In this document: positions 35,402 to 45,508 of the stretch, in pieces | Layout of the letters: each line of letters begins with the position of its first letter | Position numbering within the stretch: position 1 is the stretch's first letter | Assembly: GCA_028673005.1 (NCBI GenBank) | Contig: CM054114.1 | Location: forward strand, 130,964,470-131,028,469 | DNA: 64,000 nt | Origin: Tanypteryx hageni | Lineage: Eukaryota > Arthropoda > Insecta > Odonata > Petaluridae | Reading direction: 5' to 3' | Program-made: the position numbers and the translations under genes | Notes under the pieces: model-generated | Told to the model about the DNA's origin: nothing | What the model saw: only the letters and a program-made list of their open reading frames with translations | The model's database searches: none

Positions 35402-35582
35402 ATTCAAGAACAAGCAATTTAAAAATATACTTGCCTCAGGCATCTCCAATAACCACAATAAGGTTAAAAAACCATATGCGCATTTCGGCTACAAATCAGC
35501 CGTCTTCAGTGATAATTCACCAAAAATAGATTCTAAATTAAACTAAGGCAAGTACATTTTTAAATTTCCTGTTCTTGAATAT
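35402..35582 (-). mobile_element. Foldback element around a hammerhead-like core
   Basis: Arms of about 35 bp at 35402-35436 and 35548-35582 are inverted repeats (about 31 of 35 matching), including TTAAAAATATACTTGCCT and its near complement. The motif below lies between them. No coding capacity. This is the best-defined member of the small family also seen near 8000, 14020 and 59690. Confidence 0.65.
35472..35511 (-). ncRNA. Hammerhead-ribozyme-like motif, best copy
   Basis: The minus strand reads CTGAAGA (complement of 35503-35509; fits CTGANGA), one extra C, stem II GGCT/AGCC with a 7-nt loop, GAAA (complement of 35483-35486), then ATGCGCAT as palindromic helix III and A as the base before the predicted cleavage site. 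ATCA before the core could pair with TGGT after the cleavage site as helix I. Helix III is too tight for a simple hairpin, so a dimeric fold would be needed, as is known for hammerheads with very short helix III. Confidence 0.55.
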
Positions 35583-36240
35583 TTTCAGCCATAAGACGAG
35601 CTCGATTTTTCCATGTTGAACCATTCGGCAATTTGTTCAAACCATCCAAAATTGTCCCATTCGATGTAAACCCTCTAATGGTAACGTGAGTCACTCTGAC
35701 TCACACATTACCGAAAGATCAGTCTAACGCTGTTTGTGTTTAAACACGCTCCCCCCTCTCTTAGCAGTGCTTCCTCTAATTAGTTGTCTATGTGCTATCA
35801 AAGGAGAAACACATTTTTCTCCGGTCGCCGTTACCGGCTACAATTTATGCAAGAGTTGCACAAGGGGTTGAAGTGCCAATGACAAAAAGGCAGACTCAGT
35901 TTTACAAACTTAAGTAATGATCTGAAAGCTATGATTTGCAAACCCTCAGGAGAGGCTCTAGAAACACATCAAGCGACAGAGCGACAAATATCAAGAAAGT
36001 ATAGTCATTTGTGCCATTATGCCTAGAGAAGGAAAACCTCCACACTCTGCATTCTTTACATATTTCTAACAATTACTACATTTTGAAGTTAATAAAAATC
36101 ATTTAAAAACAGTTTTTTATATATTGATGATGTTCCCTTATTCCAAGTTTAAGTGAGTCAACCTGACGCAGCGTTACTAATAAGTGCCTCAAAAATAGCG
36201 TTACCATTCTAGGGTTAAAGAGACCGGCGTGAGGTTAAGT
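35583..36240. other. Intergenic, no gene seen
   Basis: No open frame or element end recognised. Confidence 0.5.
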
Positions 36241-36690
36241 TGCTCAACCTATGTCGATTATTCTCGGAAAACTGTCGTGTACATATAATTTTCGCAAGGT
36301 GGAAGCAAAAGCTGTCCGTGAATGTGAGAAATGGGCAAAGAGAAAAGTCGCGACCAGGTTAGAGACGCATGAGATGTGCGTATGGCGTAGACAGATAAAA
36401 TTAGTTGGATAGCGAGGAAAACAAATCAAGTTATGAATGTAGTAGGGGAAGAGGAAAACTTAATTAGAATAATAAGAGAGAGGCAGAGGAAATTGGTGAG
36501 TCAAATTTTGAAATGAAACGGTCAAGCGAAATAAATCGTAGAGGGGAGGGTGTCAGGAGAGAAGCAACCAGAAAGGAAGAGGAAAGGTAAATTGTACGTA
36601 TTAAAGGAAGGAATTGGATATGAGAACATTAAGAGAAAGGCGTTTTATAATACAGATTGGGTTGGGTGTGCCTAAAACCTACCGGTTGGG
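36241..36690 (+). pseudogene. LINE 3' tail, same family as at 2.1 kb
   Basis: GATGTGCGTATGGCGTAGAC and AAATTAGTTGGATAGCGAGG parallel 2440-2500. A VGEEENLIRIIRERQRKL translation then follows, with a basic tail and ATTGGGTTGGGTGTGCCTAA at 36656, close to 3128-3145 beside the hAT insertion. Stops and shifts throughout. Confidence 0.7.
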
Positions 36691-36769
36691 AGAACTAGTA
36701 CGGAGGATAGCAAAAATTATCAAAATTGCACGTTTATTACATTCATGAATTATGCGCCTTTCCAATCCT

Positions 36770-36915
36770 AGGTGATACTCTTTTACTCTTCCAACATCTT
36801 TTTCTCCTTCCTAACATCTTCCATTCCAAGACCTCTTTCATGAGGCCGTCGCGCCTCAACATATGATCCGGGTACTTCTTGTCTCTCCATTATTACTCTA
36901 ATTAACCTTTAACTA
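36770..36915 (-). pseudogene. LINE 3' tail fragment, opposite strand
   Basis: The minus strand gives LIRVIMERQE (36880-36910), then an HERGLGMEDVRKEKK-like basic tail. This is the same kind of C-terminal tail as in the plus-strand copies. Short and decayed. Confidence 0.5.
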
Positions 36916-39900
36916 CTGTGTCGCAGTTTGTAAGACAACCTAAGATATAATGTCAAATTAATCCCCTCCTTTATCATTCACTAGCTTGCATTTTACAAAG
37001 ATAAAGCGAATATAGAGATTTTTTCTTTTGAATTATTTTTAACTCTCATGCCAGATACAGAAAATCCAACTGCAGATGTAGGTAGTGTTTAAATAATAGC
37101 AAAAACAGTAGCGTTCCGGGAGACTGATCATAATTACTATGTCGATTTCACCTCAATTGTGAATGGCTAAGATCCTCTCTTTTCCCACAGCACTTAAACT
37201 TCATTGGTAATCCTTCGCTCACATCTTTACCCATTGCCCTCATCTCACATCCGCATTGTAATGTACTCCATATCGACGTTCATTCGACAATCCACGTCTT
37301 CATTTTATAGCAAATAGGAATGATCTATGATCTGAAATATCGAGCTCGTCTTATAGCTAGAATAAAGTTGATGGCGAAGGAAATTCTAAAAGTCGAAAAA
37401 AATTAAGAGTCGGTGATCAGTGGATCAATACTGCAAATGGCTGTTTTCTAGCTAAAGTTTACAACTGGTTTTCTCATCTGTTCTGCCAATGTTGCGATTA
37501 TTTTCCATTAAGTGAGAGTAATGCATGCTAGAAGGGCAACATGAATTAAGTACGCTATGCCGAAAAGGTTTAGTAATTGCAATTTCAAATTTTATTGCCG
37601 CTAAGGAAGAAACACTGAGAGATCAGCATTATTTAAACACTATTGTCTCACTATTTTTATATTTCTGAATTCCAAATCTAATAACATTCTTTCACAGGGT
37701 TTATGAATTTATATTTCATTCATGTAATGCGGCAGTGCCGATTGCATTATATGGCCAGTTTATGTTATTTTCAACGGATAAATTAATGTAAGTGAAAACT
37801 TCCAATTATAATTCAGTGATATGGCCCAAATATGTCTATTTTCCCCTTAATATCTTAAATACCAAATTATATCTAAGTGCATCCAAAAGAGACTAAGACA
37901 GACGGACCGAATGTATTAAATATAAATACGCCACAAAAGAGGTACTTGTCTTTTTTTCAGAAAATCCAAGCACAATATACGTCAAGATAAAAAAATGATA
38001 GCTCGGGAATTGAAGTTCTCCAAACCTCGAGGACACCCTCTTGGTACTAAAAACCTTGGTGCGCGTTGTAATACACAAGAGGCCAGCAGAGTTGCTCGGT
38101 TTCCAAGAAGGGCTTCTACAGAAATAGGTCTGTAATTACAGCGACTATTTTGCTTTATTCCGACATGCAAACAAGAAAGTGGGCTCAGGATACTAACAAA
38201 TATTGACAATCTTATTTGCCTCTGGGCAACATTTAACTGAATACATTTTCAAATCCTTAAACCTTATGTATTCGAAATAAAATTATGTAATTAAAATAAA
38301 TACACAAATATGATTTTGAAATTACTCGTGCGACTCATAACCAATCAAAGCGATAAGGATAATGGCGGATTAATATTTAAAAAGATAAAATATTGAGCAG
38401 ACGAGTATGGATAGCAGTGTTAAAAATGTAGGCATATCAGGTCACTTTTAACAGTAATAAAAACTTATCCTAAAGCTATCTTTTTCGACTCATTAAAAAA
38501 ATATCAACGAGGACAAAAATGATTGAATGTGTAAAGCACGAAAAAAATATGACGGAGTTATTTTAGTCCGTACGTGTACAATAATTCCGTCTGATGCAAT
38601 ACCTTTCAGATCAAACGTAAAAAATCAGCACCGCAGATTGAAAACTATGATTTTTGAAGGCATTGAACAGTAATCAAGGAGAATTCTCAAAAGATTTGTT
38701 TCCAAAATCGCCTTTTCTTTGCGTCTTAAAGTCGCAGGTGAGACTTATGTCTTGCGAACGTGATCCAAAATGCTATTTTCTCGTCCGGATCCCGGAAACA
38801 AAAACAACAAGAAAAACACCAAAAACATTTATGAGACACTACTTAAGAAGCCTTCTGTTTCCCTCCGCGTCAGGTTCGTTATCCGCACCATTTACCCCTC
38901 CCTCCTCCACCCCTTCCCCCTCCCTCCTATCCCCTCTCCTTCGCCAAAATCCTTACGGAGAGAAAAAAAGAAAGAAGACTGCCTTGCGTGCGGAAAGGAT
39001 TAAGGAACACGCACAAAAGCTTACAAACAACGCAATCCCGACGACAGAGTAATGAAAAAAAATCCCTTCGATGGTGTAAAAAATAAGACCTCGGTTATTT
39101 GAAATCTCTAAAAACAAATTTTTTGGTCCCTTTCGAGACGCGTTGCATGGAATCATACTCGAGTTTCTTAATCCCCAGAGAAAGGGCTTTAAACGGTCGT
39201 AAATCACGGAGAAAAGTAGAAGCATGAAACGAAATTCTAACTGTACTCGTACACCAAGCCGATCCTGTATATATTAGCAGGTTGATATCCTCGACATGTA
39301 GTAAGCGGTATACGTATTTCATGACAGGAAACTATGATGTTGGATCTTCAAATGTAGGTAAGGATTCGGAGCAACAAACGAAATGTTCTTGCTTCTCTGA
39401 GATTATTTGAATGCTTTCTCAGAAATTCTTACTGCATGAAAAATACATTTTTTTTAAACCCACAATGCGAGTTTTCACTTCCACTGCTACCTCAACCGAT
39501 GTTGTCGCATTTAAGACCCCTGACTGTACTACTTTTAAAATAAATGCGACCAATTTTATTACATGGTGGTGAAGCATGCATGAGTGTTGAACTTGACAGT
39601 CTGAAAAATATACAATATTAGCGTAACTAAATAAATTTGAGAGCAAATATATCATAAAAATATTTTTAAATGTATTACTCTCCAAAATGTTTTGGCCCAG
39701 CAATCATAAACTTTGATGGAAAATCGTAAATATATTTAGGATGTCATTGACGATCATAAGATATGATGCACTATGAATATTCCACGGCAAAAATTTATCT
39801 GCAGAACGTGATGTGAATAACGAAATGTGAAACTCCGAAAGCGTGCGATGGCCGTCAAAGTCACCCAACCCAACCCAACCTCTACACCAGCGTAGGCACT

Positions 39901-40590
39901 CGTTACTTGATAAGATGAAAACAATAAGAGAGCAATGTGGAAGTTTGGGCTTGCAAACAATTTCAAAATCCAATCACCATTATAATTCTAATACTAGATG
40001 TAATATAGTTCAGCCACGGAATCATAGACAACTGCACGGCACTACCTCTTATCTACGCGGGCGATAATTTCTCCTGCGCGGTTCCGCGTCAAATTGCCTC
40101 CTAGGACAACATTGAAGTACCGTAACACATCCCGCAGAGACAATTTTGCCGCAAAAGCGGTCTTTCGTGTTTTATTTTCCCCGCAGAACACTCCGAAATA
40201 GAGTCCACAATACGCAAAAGGCTCCGTTTCTCTAGTTCCGTCTTCGGAATTCCTTTCGCGGGAGCTCATAACACGCGTTGCGCTTTTGTTTCGGGTTGGT
40301 TTGTATTATCGCAGACTATCACTATCGCGTGAAACTCGAGACTTCATTAGGATGCTTCAAGTTTTGATATCGAGGATGTTCCCATTTTCCCTGCATTTTT
40401 CTACTCGAAAAGTTTGAATATATCCCTGAATGTAAAGGAAGTAATCAAAGTCCTGGTCTTGAGTCATAAAGAGGCACTAAAATTCTGATAAAAGTGGTAG
40501 ATCAGATAGTATTTGAATTTTATGTTAATGATCTTTACATTATGAACATATAAGTTTTAACACTATCTCTAAGTTAATGAAATCCGTTCA
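36916..40590. other. Intergenic, no gene seen
   Basis: 3.7 kb without a supported element. The largest frame (132 codons, 38654-39052) crosses a C-rich patch and has no domain. A short CCCAA-type run lies near 39866. CpG-richer at 40050-40330. Confidence 0.45.
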
Positions 40591-40592
40591 CT

Positions 40593-40597
<5 letters not shown>

Positions 40598-40648
<51 letters not shown>
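40598..40648. repeat. (TA)n microsatellite
   Basis: About 25 units directly before a foldback-family fragment. Confidence 0.96.
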
Positions 40649-40650
<2 letters not shown>

Positions 40651-40727
40651 CAGCTTACGGAAAAGGAAAGGTAAAATGGATATATGGATGTCAACAAGGT
40701 GTTGGGATCCATATATATATATATATT
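40649..40727 (+). repeat. Fragment of the TA-associated foldback family, with terminal TA run
   Basis: AGCTTACGGAAAAGGAAAGG then ATGGATGTCAACAAGGTGTT match the complement of 55630-55676. It is bounded by (TA)n on both sides (second run 40709-40727). Confidence 0.8.
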
Positions 40728-40978
40728 TTATTCGTCTTAATGGCAAAAAACTAATGTTTCTTCAAGTTTCAGAAAGATTTTCAAATTTTTTCAAAATAAC
40801 AAAACAAACCCACTAACACTGAGGTAGTAATAAAAATTGTTTGAAAAGAAAACCTGCCGAGTTTTTAATCAATAAAAATGCGACTCCTATTTGTTTATCA
40901 CTTTTAGTGTCAAAATGCTGCATTATGTAATTCTTAGACGCACTTATTTAATGGCGAATGTTGGATATAAATTACACT

Positions 40979-41118
40979 CATTGGCGTACCGGACAACCCC
41001 GCGGGAGGGGCGGAGAGCATAGCCAAAGCGGGTCCATATTTTTTTTCGTAAGGCTCTTTAATTTTTTTCCGGTACTTCAATTTTGTTTAGGGTTTACGCA
41101 TTTTCCTGTACGCCACTG
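40979..41118. mobile_element. hAT MITE, 140 bp
   Basis: The left end is CATTGGCGTACCGGACAACC and the right end, reversed, is CAGTGGCGTACAGGAAAATG. Flanks ATTACACT (40971-40978) and TTTACACT (41120-41127) match at 7 positions, with one unexplained extra base at the right junction. Non-coding. Confidence 0.7.
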
Positions 41119-42433
41119 ATTTACACTCAAATTAAATTTTTGTCATAAAACCGAACTTTAAGATCAAAATATTACTTTGCCTTTAACCTTTAATGGTGTG
41201 AATATAGTTAAATACACAACACAGCTGCTACTCGATTTCTATCCATGATTATCACTAAATCTAGAAAAAAATCATTCCCAGGAGAAAGAAGAAGGGAGTT
41301 ACTTGAAGAAAGGACAAGCTTCCGCAAAAGCGTGGACATAGAATGAGGAAGTATGGATTCTTTATCAATCAAAACGAACGTCAGAGTTTACCGCACGCTC
41401 TTCTACAACTTCCCATTCAGAGAGAGAGAGAGAGAGAAAGAGAAGTATATGAAACAATGCTCATATCCACACGTAGCAAAAGTGGTGCCTCTACCAGGCG
41501 CACTCGCAAACAATTAAAAATTCTCCAACGCTCCGGCGAATTGATAAACCGTATTCGACAAATCGCTCCGTCTCCAAACAATTAGAGTTAGTCTATAAAC
41601 GCACTTCCGGATTAAAGATCGGATAGGTTGCCTACAAAAAATACAGGAGGAACCGCTTCATTAACCTCTACAGTAACGTTTTTTTATCTCTCAAGGTTAA
41701 ACATTCGAGACAATGGAGATTGGAAGCGTTTTATGCCGAGCAAATGATCACGCGCTCAGAGGTATTAATTATCATAGGAACAGAACAACGGTTGTTTGAA
41801 TGAGTCATATTCCAACGTCGCAGCGAGGCACGTCCACAGAACGTCGACCTCTTTAACGACTACTGCGATTGAAATGCGGACAAATAGCCAATCTATTCGG
41901 ATGCAAATCGACGAATACACATCCGGTACTATGAACACGCGTGCGCAACATTTAATCGATTTTTAGCTCAATAAAATGTGTTTTATATTTCCAGTAACCT
42001 GTTTTTTAAAACCTACACACCGAGGCGGGAATAGATGTAAAAATGTCATGATTTCTCGTTTCCATGATGGCATTTTCCAACGGGTTTATTATATTTAAAT
42101 ATTAAAAAATATACCTACTGTATTTCTTGGCCAATAACCTTAAAACGGAAAATTAAATTTTAAAATTCCAAGATTTGGATAGTTTTCCATTGAATAATTT
42201 CCCCAAGACAGAAGTTGCTTTTTAGGTAGAAGGTTAAGTTCCTTTAAGCTAATTTAAGACATCTGAACATATGGGAAAATTAATTTTCAGTGACATATCA
42301 AAAGATATCCGGCTAAATAATTGTTTATTTTTCAAACGCCAATTTTCTGCTAACATTACATATTAGAATTACAATTCATTTATAAACTTATTTAGCTCGA
42401 TTATGTATTTTTGTCACGAGGTCAAGCAATATA
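41119..42433. other. Intergenic, short (GA)n at 41420-41441
   Basis: No gene supported; the 80-codon frame near 41343 crosses the GA tract. Confidence 0.5.
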
Positions 42434-42986
42434 TACAGGGGGTCCACAAGCCGATCCACCCATTTCATGTGCGTGTATACAAGAAATGCGTAACACTGGC
42501 AGAATCTAAATGGCAGCACCTCGTAGAGCAACTGAACAAGTTTTTATTTTACTTCCTAGATGGCGTATAAATCTCAACTAACGGGCAGTGTTTCGTTCTT
42601 CTTTTGTTAGATTAGTTAGTCGTGTAAATGGCTGCGACTGAACAAGAAAAGGCGCAATGTGTTGTTGCAAAAACAGAGTCAACAATAACAGCGCAACGTA
42701 ATTTTCGGCGTGTTTACGAGAGAAATGCACCCCACAAGTCCTCCATAAAGCGCTGTTATGAAACGTTTTTGGCTACATAATGTGTGTGTACATAATGTGA
42801 AGAACGGGCGTGCATCTGTTTCAGAGGAGACTGTTAACCGCGTTCAATAAGCGTTTCAACGAAGTCCACGTAAATCCATCAGGAAAGCCTAACGTGAGCA
42901 TGCCATACCTAAAAGCACGGTGCATAAAGTTCTTCATAAACGTCTTCATTTACCCGCATACAAGGTACAGTTGGTAAAGGCCTTGG

Positions 42987-43234
42987 AATAATTTTGAAAC
43001 GAGAAAAAAGTCTGCTATGACCGGGAATCAAACCCGGGTCTTCCACTTGCCGGGCGGATATCCTACCACTGAACTATCGTAGTAGATCAATGTTCTAGTT
43101 TCTGAACGCGGATGGGGAAGTGGAAGACCTTGGTTTGATTCCCGGTCATAGCAGACTTTTCCTCGTTTCAAAATTATTTCCAACTTTACAGCTTATGCCT
43201 GTCTGCATAGGATCTTCGGGTCGCTCCGTACCAC
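42987..43234 (-). mobile_element. tRNA-like inverted-repeat element, copy 2, inserted in the mariner
   Basis: Bounded by a perfect 9-bp duplication AGGCCTTGG (42978-42986 and 43235-43243), which restores mariner sequence if one copy is removed. Inside, AATAATTTTGAAACGAG at the left and its complement near 43165-43182 are inverted repeats. The tRNA-like core is present in full on one arm, and its 3' half is repeated inverted on the other arm (43113-43155). Confidence 0.85.
43014..43083 (-). repeat. tRNA-like core, copy 2
   Basis: The minus strand has TAGTTCAGTGGTAGGAT (A box), arm TCCGC/GTGGA around loop CCGGCAA, GGGTTTGATTCCCGG (B box and T arm, well paired) and a downstream TTTTTT. D, anticodon and T arms fold well; the acceptor stem pairs at about 5 of 7 positions. 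Loop position 33 is C, unlike normal tRNAs. Probably a Pol III promoter in a mobile element. Confidence 0.65.
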
Positions 43235-44029
43235 AGGCCTTGGAGGCAAATTATTGTCCAAAACGCAAAGACTTTGCAGTAGAGATGCTTCATCGCATCA
43301 TTATCGATAATGAGTACCTGGCCAAACTGTTGTTCTCAGATGAGTCAAATTTCCACATTTCCGGCAAAGTTAATCGGCGCAATATACGCATCTGGGGGGG
43401 TTCAGAGAATTCACTTATGACCCAGTAATTACACGGGACAGTCCCAACGTGAACGTATGATGTGCGTTAATTAGGTACATAGTCATTGGTCCATTCTTCT
43501 TTGCTGAGCAAACGATAACAGGTACAGTTTACCTCAACAGGTTGGAGCTTTATGTGGCACCTCAATTAGAATATTTGCAACCCAACATCGTTTTCATGCA
43601 AGATGGCGTGCCGCCACACTGGAGTTTAGCTGTCAGAACTTTTTTTGACAAGACTTTTCCCCAGCGGTGGATTGGACATGACGGACCAACACCGTGGCCA
43701 CCTCAGTCGCCAGACATAACCCCACTCGACTTCTTTCTGTGGGGTTATATAAAAGATTTGGTGCATTCAGCCGCAGTGCCGGATTTAGAGATATTACAGA
43801 CACGGATAACTGGTGCAATTAACAGTGTGACACCTGTGATTTTGAAAAATACGTGGCAGGAATTAGAATACCGGTTGGGCATCTTGCGAGCAACCAATGG
43901 AACTCATGTCGAGATTTATCAATAAATTTGGCGAGTTGCTCTGTTTCTTTCATTTTTACTTACTTTGTAGGTCCTGTTCATAAATTACACGCACATGAAA
44001 TGGGTGGATCGGCTTGTGGACACCCTGTA

Positions 44030-44755
44030 TATCATAACTGACATGCCCAGTCGATATTTATCGGATGGTGTAATTTTCCTTCGTCTTTACATATGCATTC
44101 AAATTTATTATATTTAATATTGATATCAATTTTTTAAAGATAACAATTCATAGCATTTACTTGGTGGTAACGATAGCAAGCAATTTTTAATCCTGTTAGT
44201 CCTCTCTAAATGTATAAAAATTATCAATAACCGCACAAATGCAAGGTAAATTTAATTCGTTAACTTTCAGCTGCCTTAGAATGAAGTTTCTTTTTCATAA
44301 TAAAAATTACAATGGCCAAAAACGTACTCGTCTATGATTCACGAAGCTGCTTCCAAATTGGTTTGCTCACAAATGGTTACTTGTTTTTTCACTCACTTCC
44401 TCTCTTCTCCTGGTCGACACGGGTCATCAAGTCCATTAACCCACATAAAAACACTCCTATGCATCACGTTCATATTTTTTAGTCACGGCTGAGCGGGAAA
44501 TCGAGATCCGATCGTAACGCACGCAAACGTTAATTCGTTAACGCGCTATCGCCAAGGAGGAAAATCCGGGGTCGTCATTAGCCCGTTCCCACCATAGCGC
44601 TCCGAAGCGAACCTATTGCACTGATATCGCGGTGGCAAAATCACGACCGCTTTGAACTCTGGGTATCATCCGCTATCGAGGGAAATGGAAGAGTTCCCGG
44701 TTCGAAAATCCTACAGCTCCAGGATTCGAAAAAAGGAACATTGGAATAATGTGCC
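44030..44755. other. Intergenic, no gene seen
   Basis: No supported feature. Somewhat CpG-richer at 44460-44650. Confidence 0.5.
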
Positions 44756-44759
44756 AAAC

Positions 44760-45480
44760 GCAGAAGAGAGGAAGAGAGAGATAGGATGAGAGAGAAAATC
44801 AGAGAGAGAGAGAGAATGAGAGATAATGAGAGAGAGAGAATGAGAGAGACAATGAGAGAGAGAATGAGAAAGAGAGAAAATGAGAGAGAGAGGATGAGAG
44901 AGAGACAGAGAGAGAGAATGAGAGGGAGAAAATGAGAGAGAGAGAGAATGAGAGAGCGAAAATAAGAGAGAGAGATGGAGAGAGAGATGGAGAGAGAGAG
45001 AGAATGAGAGAGAGAGAGGATGAGATAAGGAGAAAGAGACGAGAGGGGAAAATGGAGGTAGACGGAGTGGAAAGCAGAAAGAAAAATATAGAATAAGAGA
45101 GTGAAAAAGTGAGGAAGAAAGTTGAGGAGAGGGAAAGGGAAAGAGGAAGAGAGAGAGAGAGAGAGAGAAGAACAGAGAGATAGGAAAAGAAAAATGATGA
45201 GAGAGGAAGATAGAGGGAGGGAGGATGGCAAAATAAATAGAGGAAGAAAGATGATGAGAGGGTAAGAAAATGATAACAAAGAGGAGAGAAAAAGAGAGAG
45301 AATAACAATATATAGGAAAAGAGAGATTAAAAGAGAGGTAGGGATAAGGATATAGTGAGAGAAAAAATTGGTAGAAAGGGGAAGAGGCGAAGAGATATGA
45401 AGAGAGATAAAGGATCGAGAAGAGAGAAAAGTTAATATATAGAGGGTGGAGTAATAAAAAGGATGTAAGAAAGAATGGAG
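44760..45480 (+). repeat. (GA)n-rich purine tract, 720 bp
   Basis: Dominated by GAGAGA with periodic AATGAGAGAG units (about every 16-22 bases at 44810-45020). Three long minus-strand frames (324, 270 and 169 codons, all Ser/Leu) across it are composition artefacts, not genes. Confidence 0.95.
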
Positions 45481-45486
45481 AGGAGT

Positions 45487-45508
45487 GAATAATAATAATA
45501 ATAATAAT
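45487..45508. repeat. (TAA)n, left flank of the R4/Dong-like LINE
   Basis: About seven AAT/TAA units directly before LINE coding sequence. Confidence 0.9.

Larger units (their letters stand above)
42628..43925 (+). pseudogene. mariner transposase, interrupted by an insertion and stops
   Basis: It once moved the enclosing element by cut and paste. The start at 42628 gives MAATEQEKAQCVV, then FRRVYERNAPHKSSIKRCYE as part of the N-terminal HTH. Several stops follow (near 42778 and 42848). A small element interrupts the reading frame at 42987-43234. Downstream are FAVEMLHR, then LLFSDESNFHISGKVNRR (first catalytic Asp), a frameshift near 43430, IVFMQDGVPPHW (second Asp) and WPPQSPDITPLDFFLWGY. 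Counting from the second Asp, 36 residues separate it from the Asp in SPDI and 41 from the Asp in PLDF; the latter fits the DD41D (rosa) group. It ends at 43925 shortly before the right terminus. Confidence 0.92.
42436..44027 (+). mobile_element. mariner-like transposon, DD41D/rosa-like
   Basis: Long inverted termini: CAGGGGGTCCACAAGCCGAT at the left and, reversed, CAGGGTGTCCACAAGCCGAT at the right. Both go on through the next 20 or so bases with few differences. TA flanks on each side (42434-42435, 44028-44029). It holds one transposase pseudogene and a 248-bp secondary insertion. Confidence 0.95.

Noticed and set aside
38654..39052. 132-codon plus frame
   Set aside because: Crosses a C-rich, low-complexity patch; no recognisable domain.
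39860..39885. CCCAA-type run resembling a telomere repeat
   Set aside because: Only about three units and not the TTAGG unit expected for arthropods.
43014..43083. A functional tRNA gene
   Set aside because: Position 33 is C, the acceptor stem is imperfect, and the sequence recurs in a mobile element with another loop sequence.
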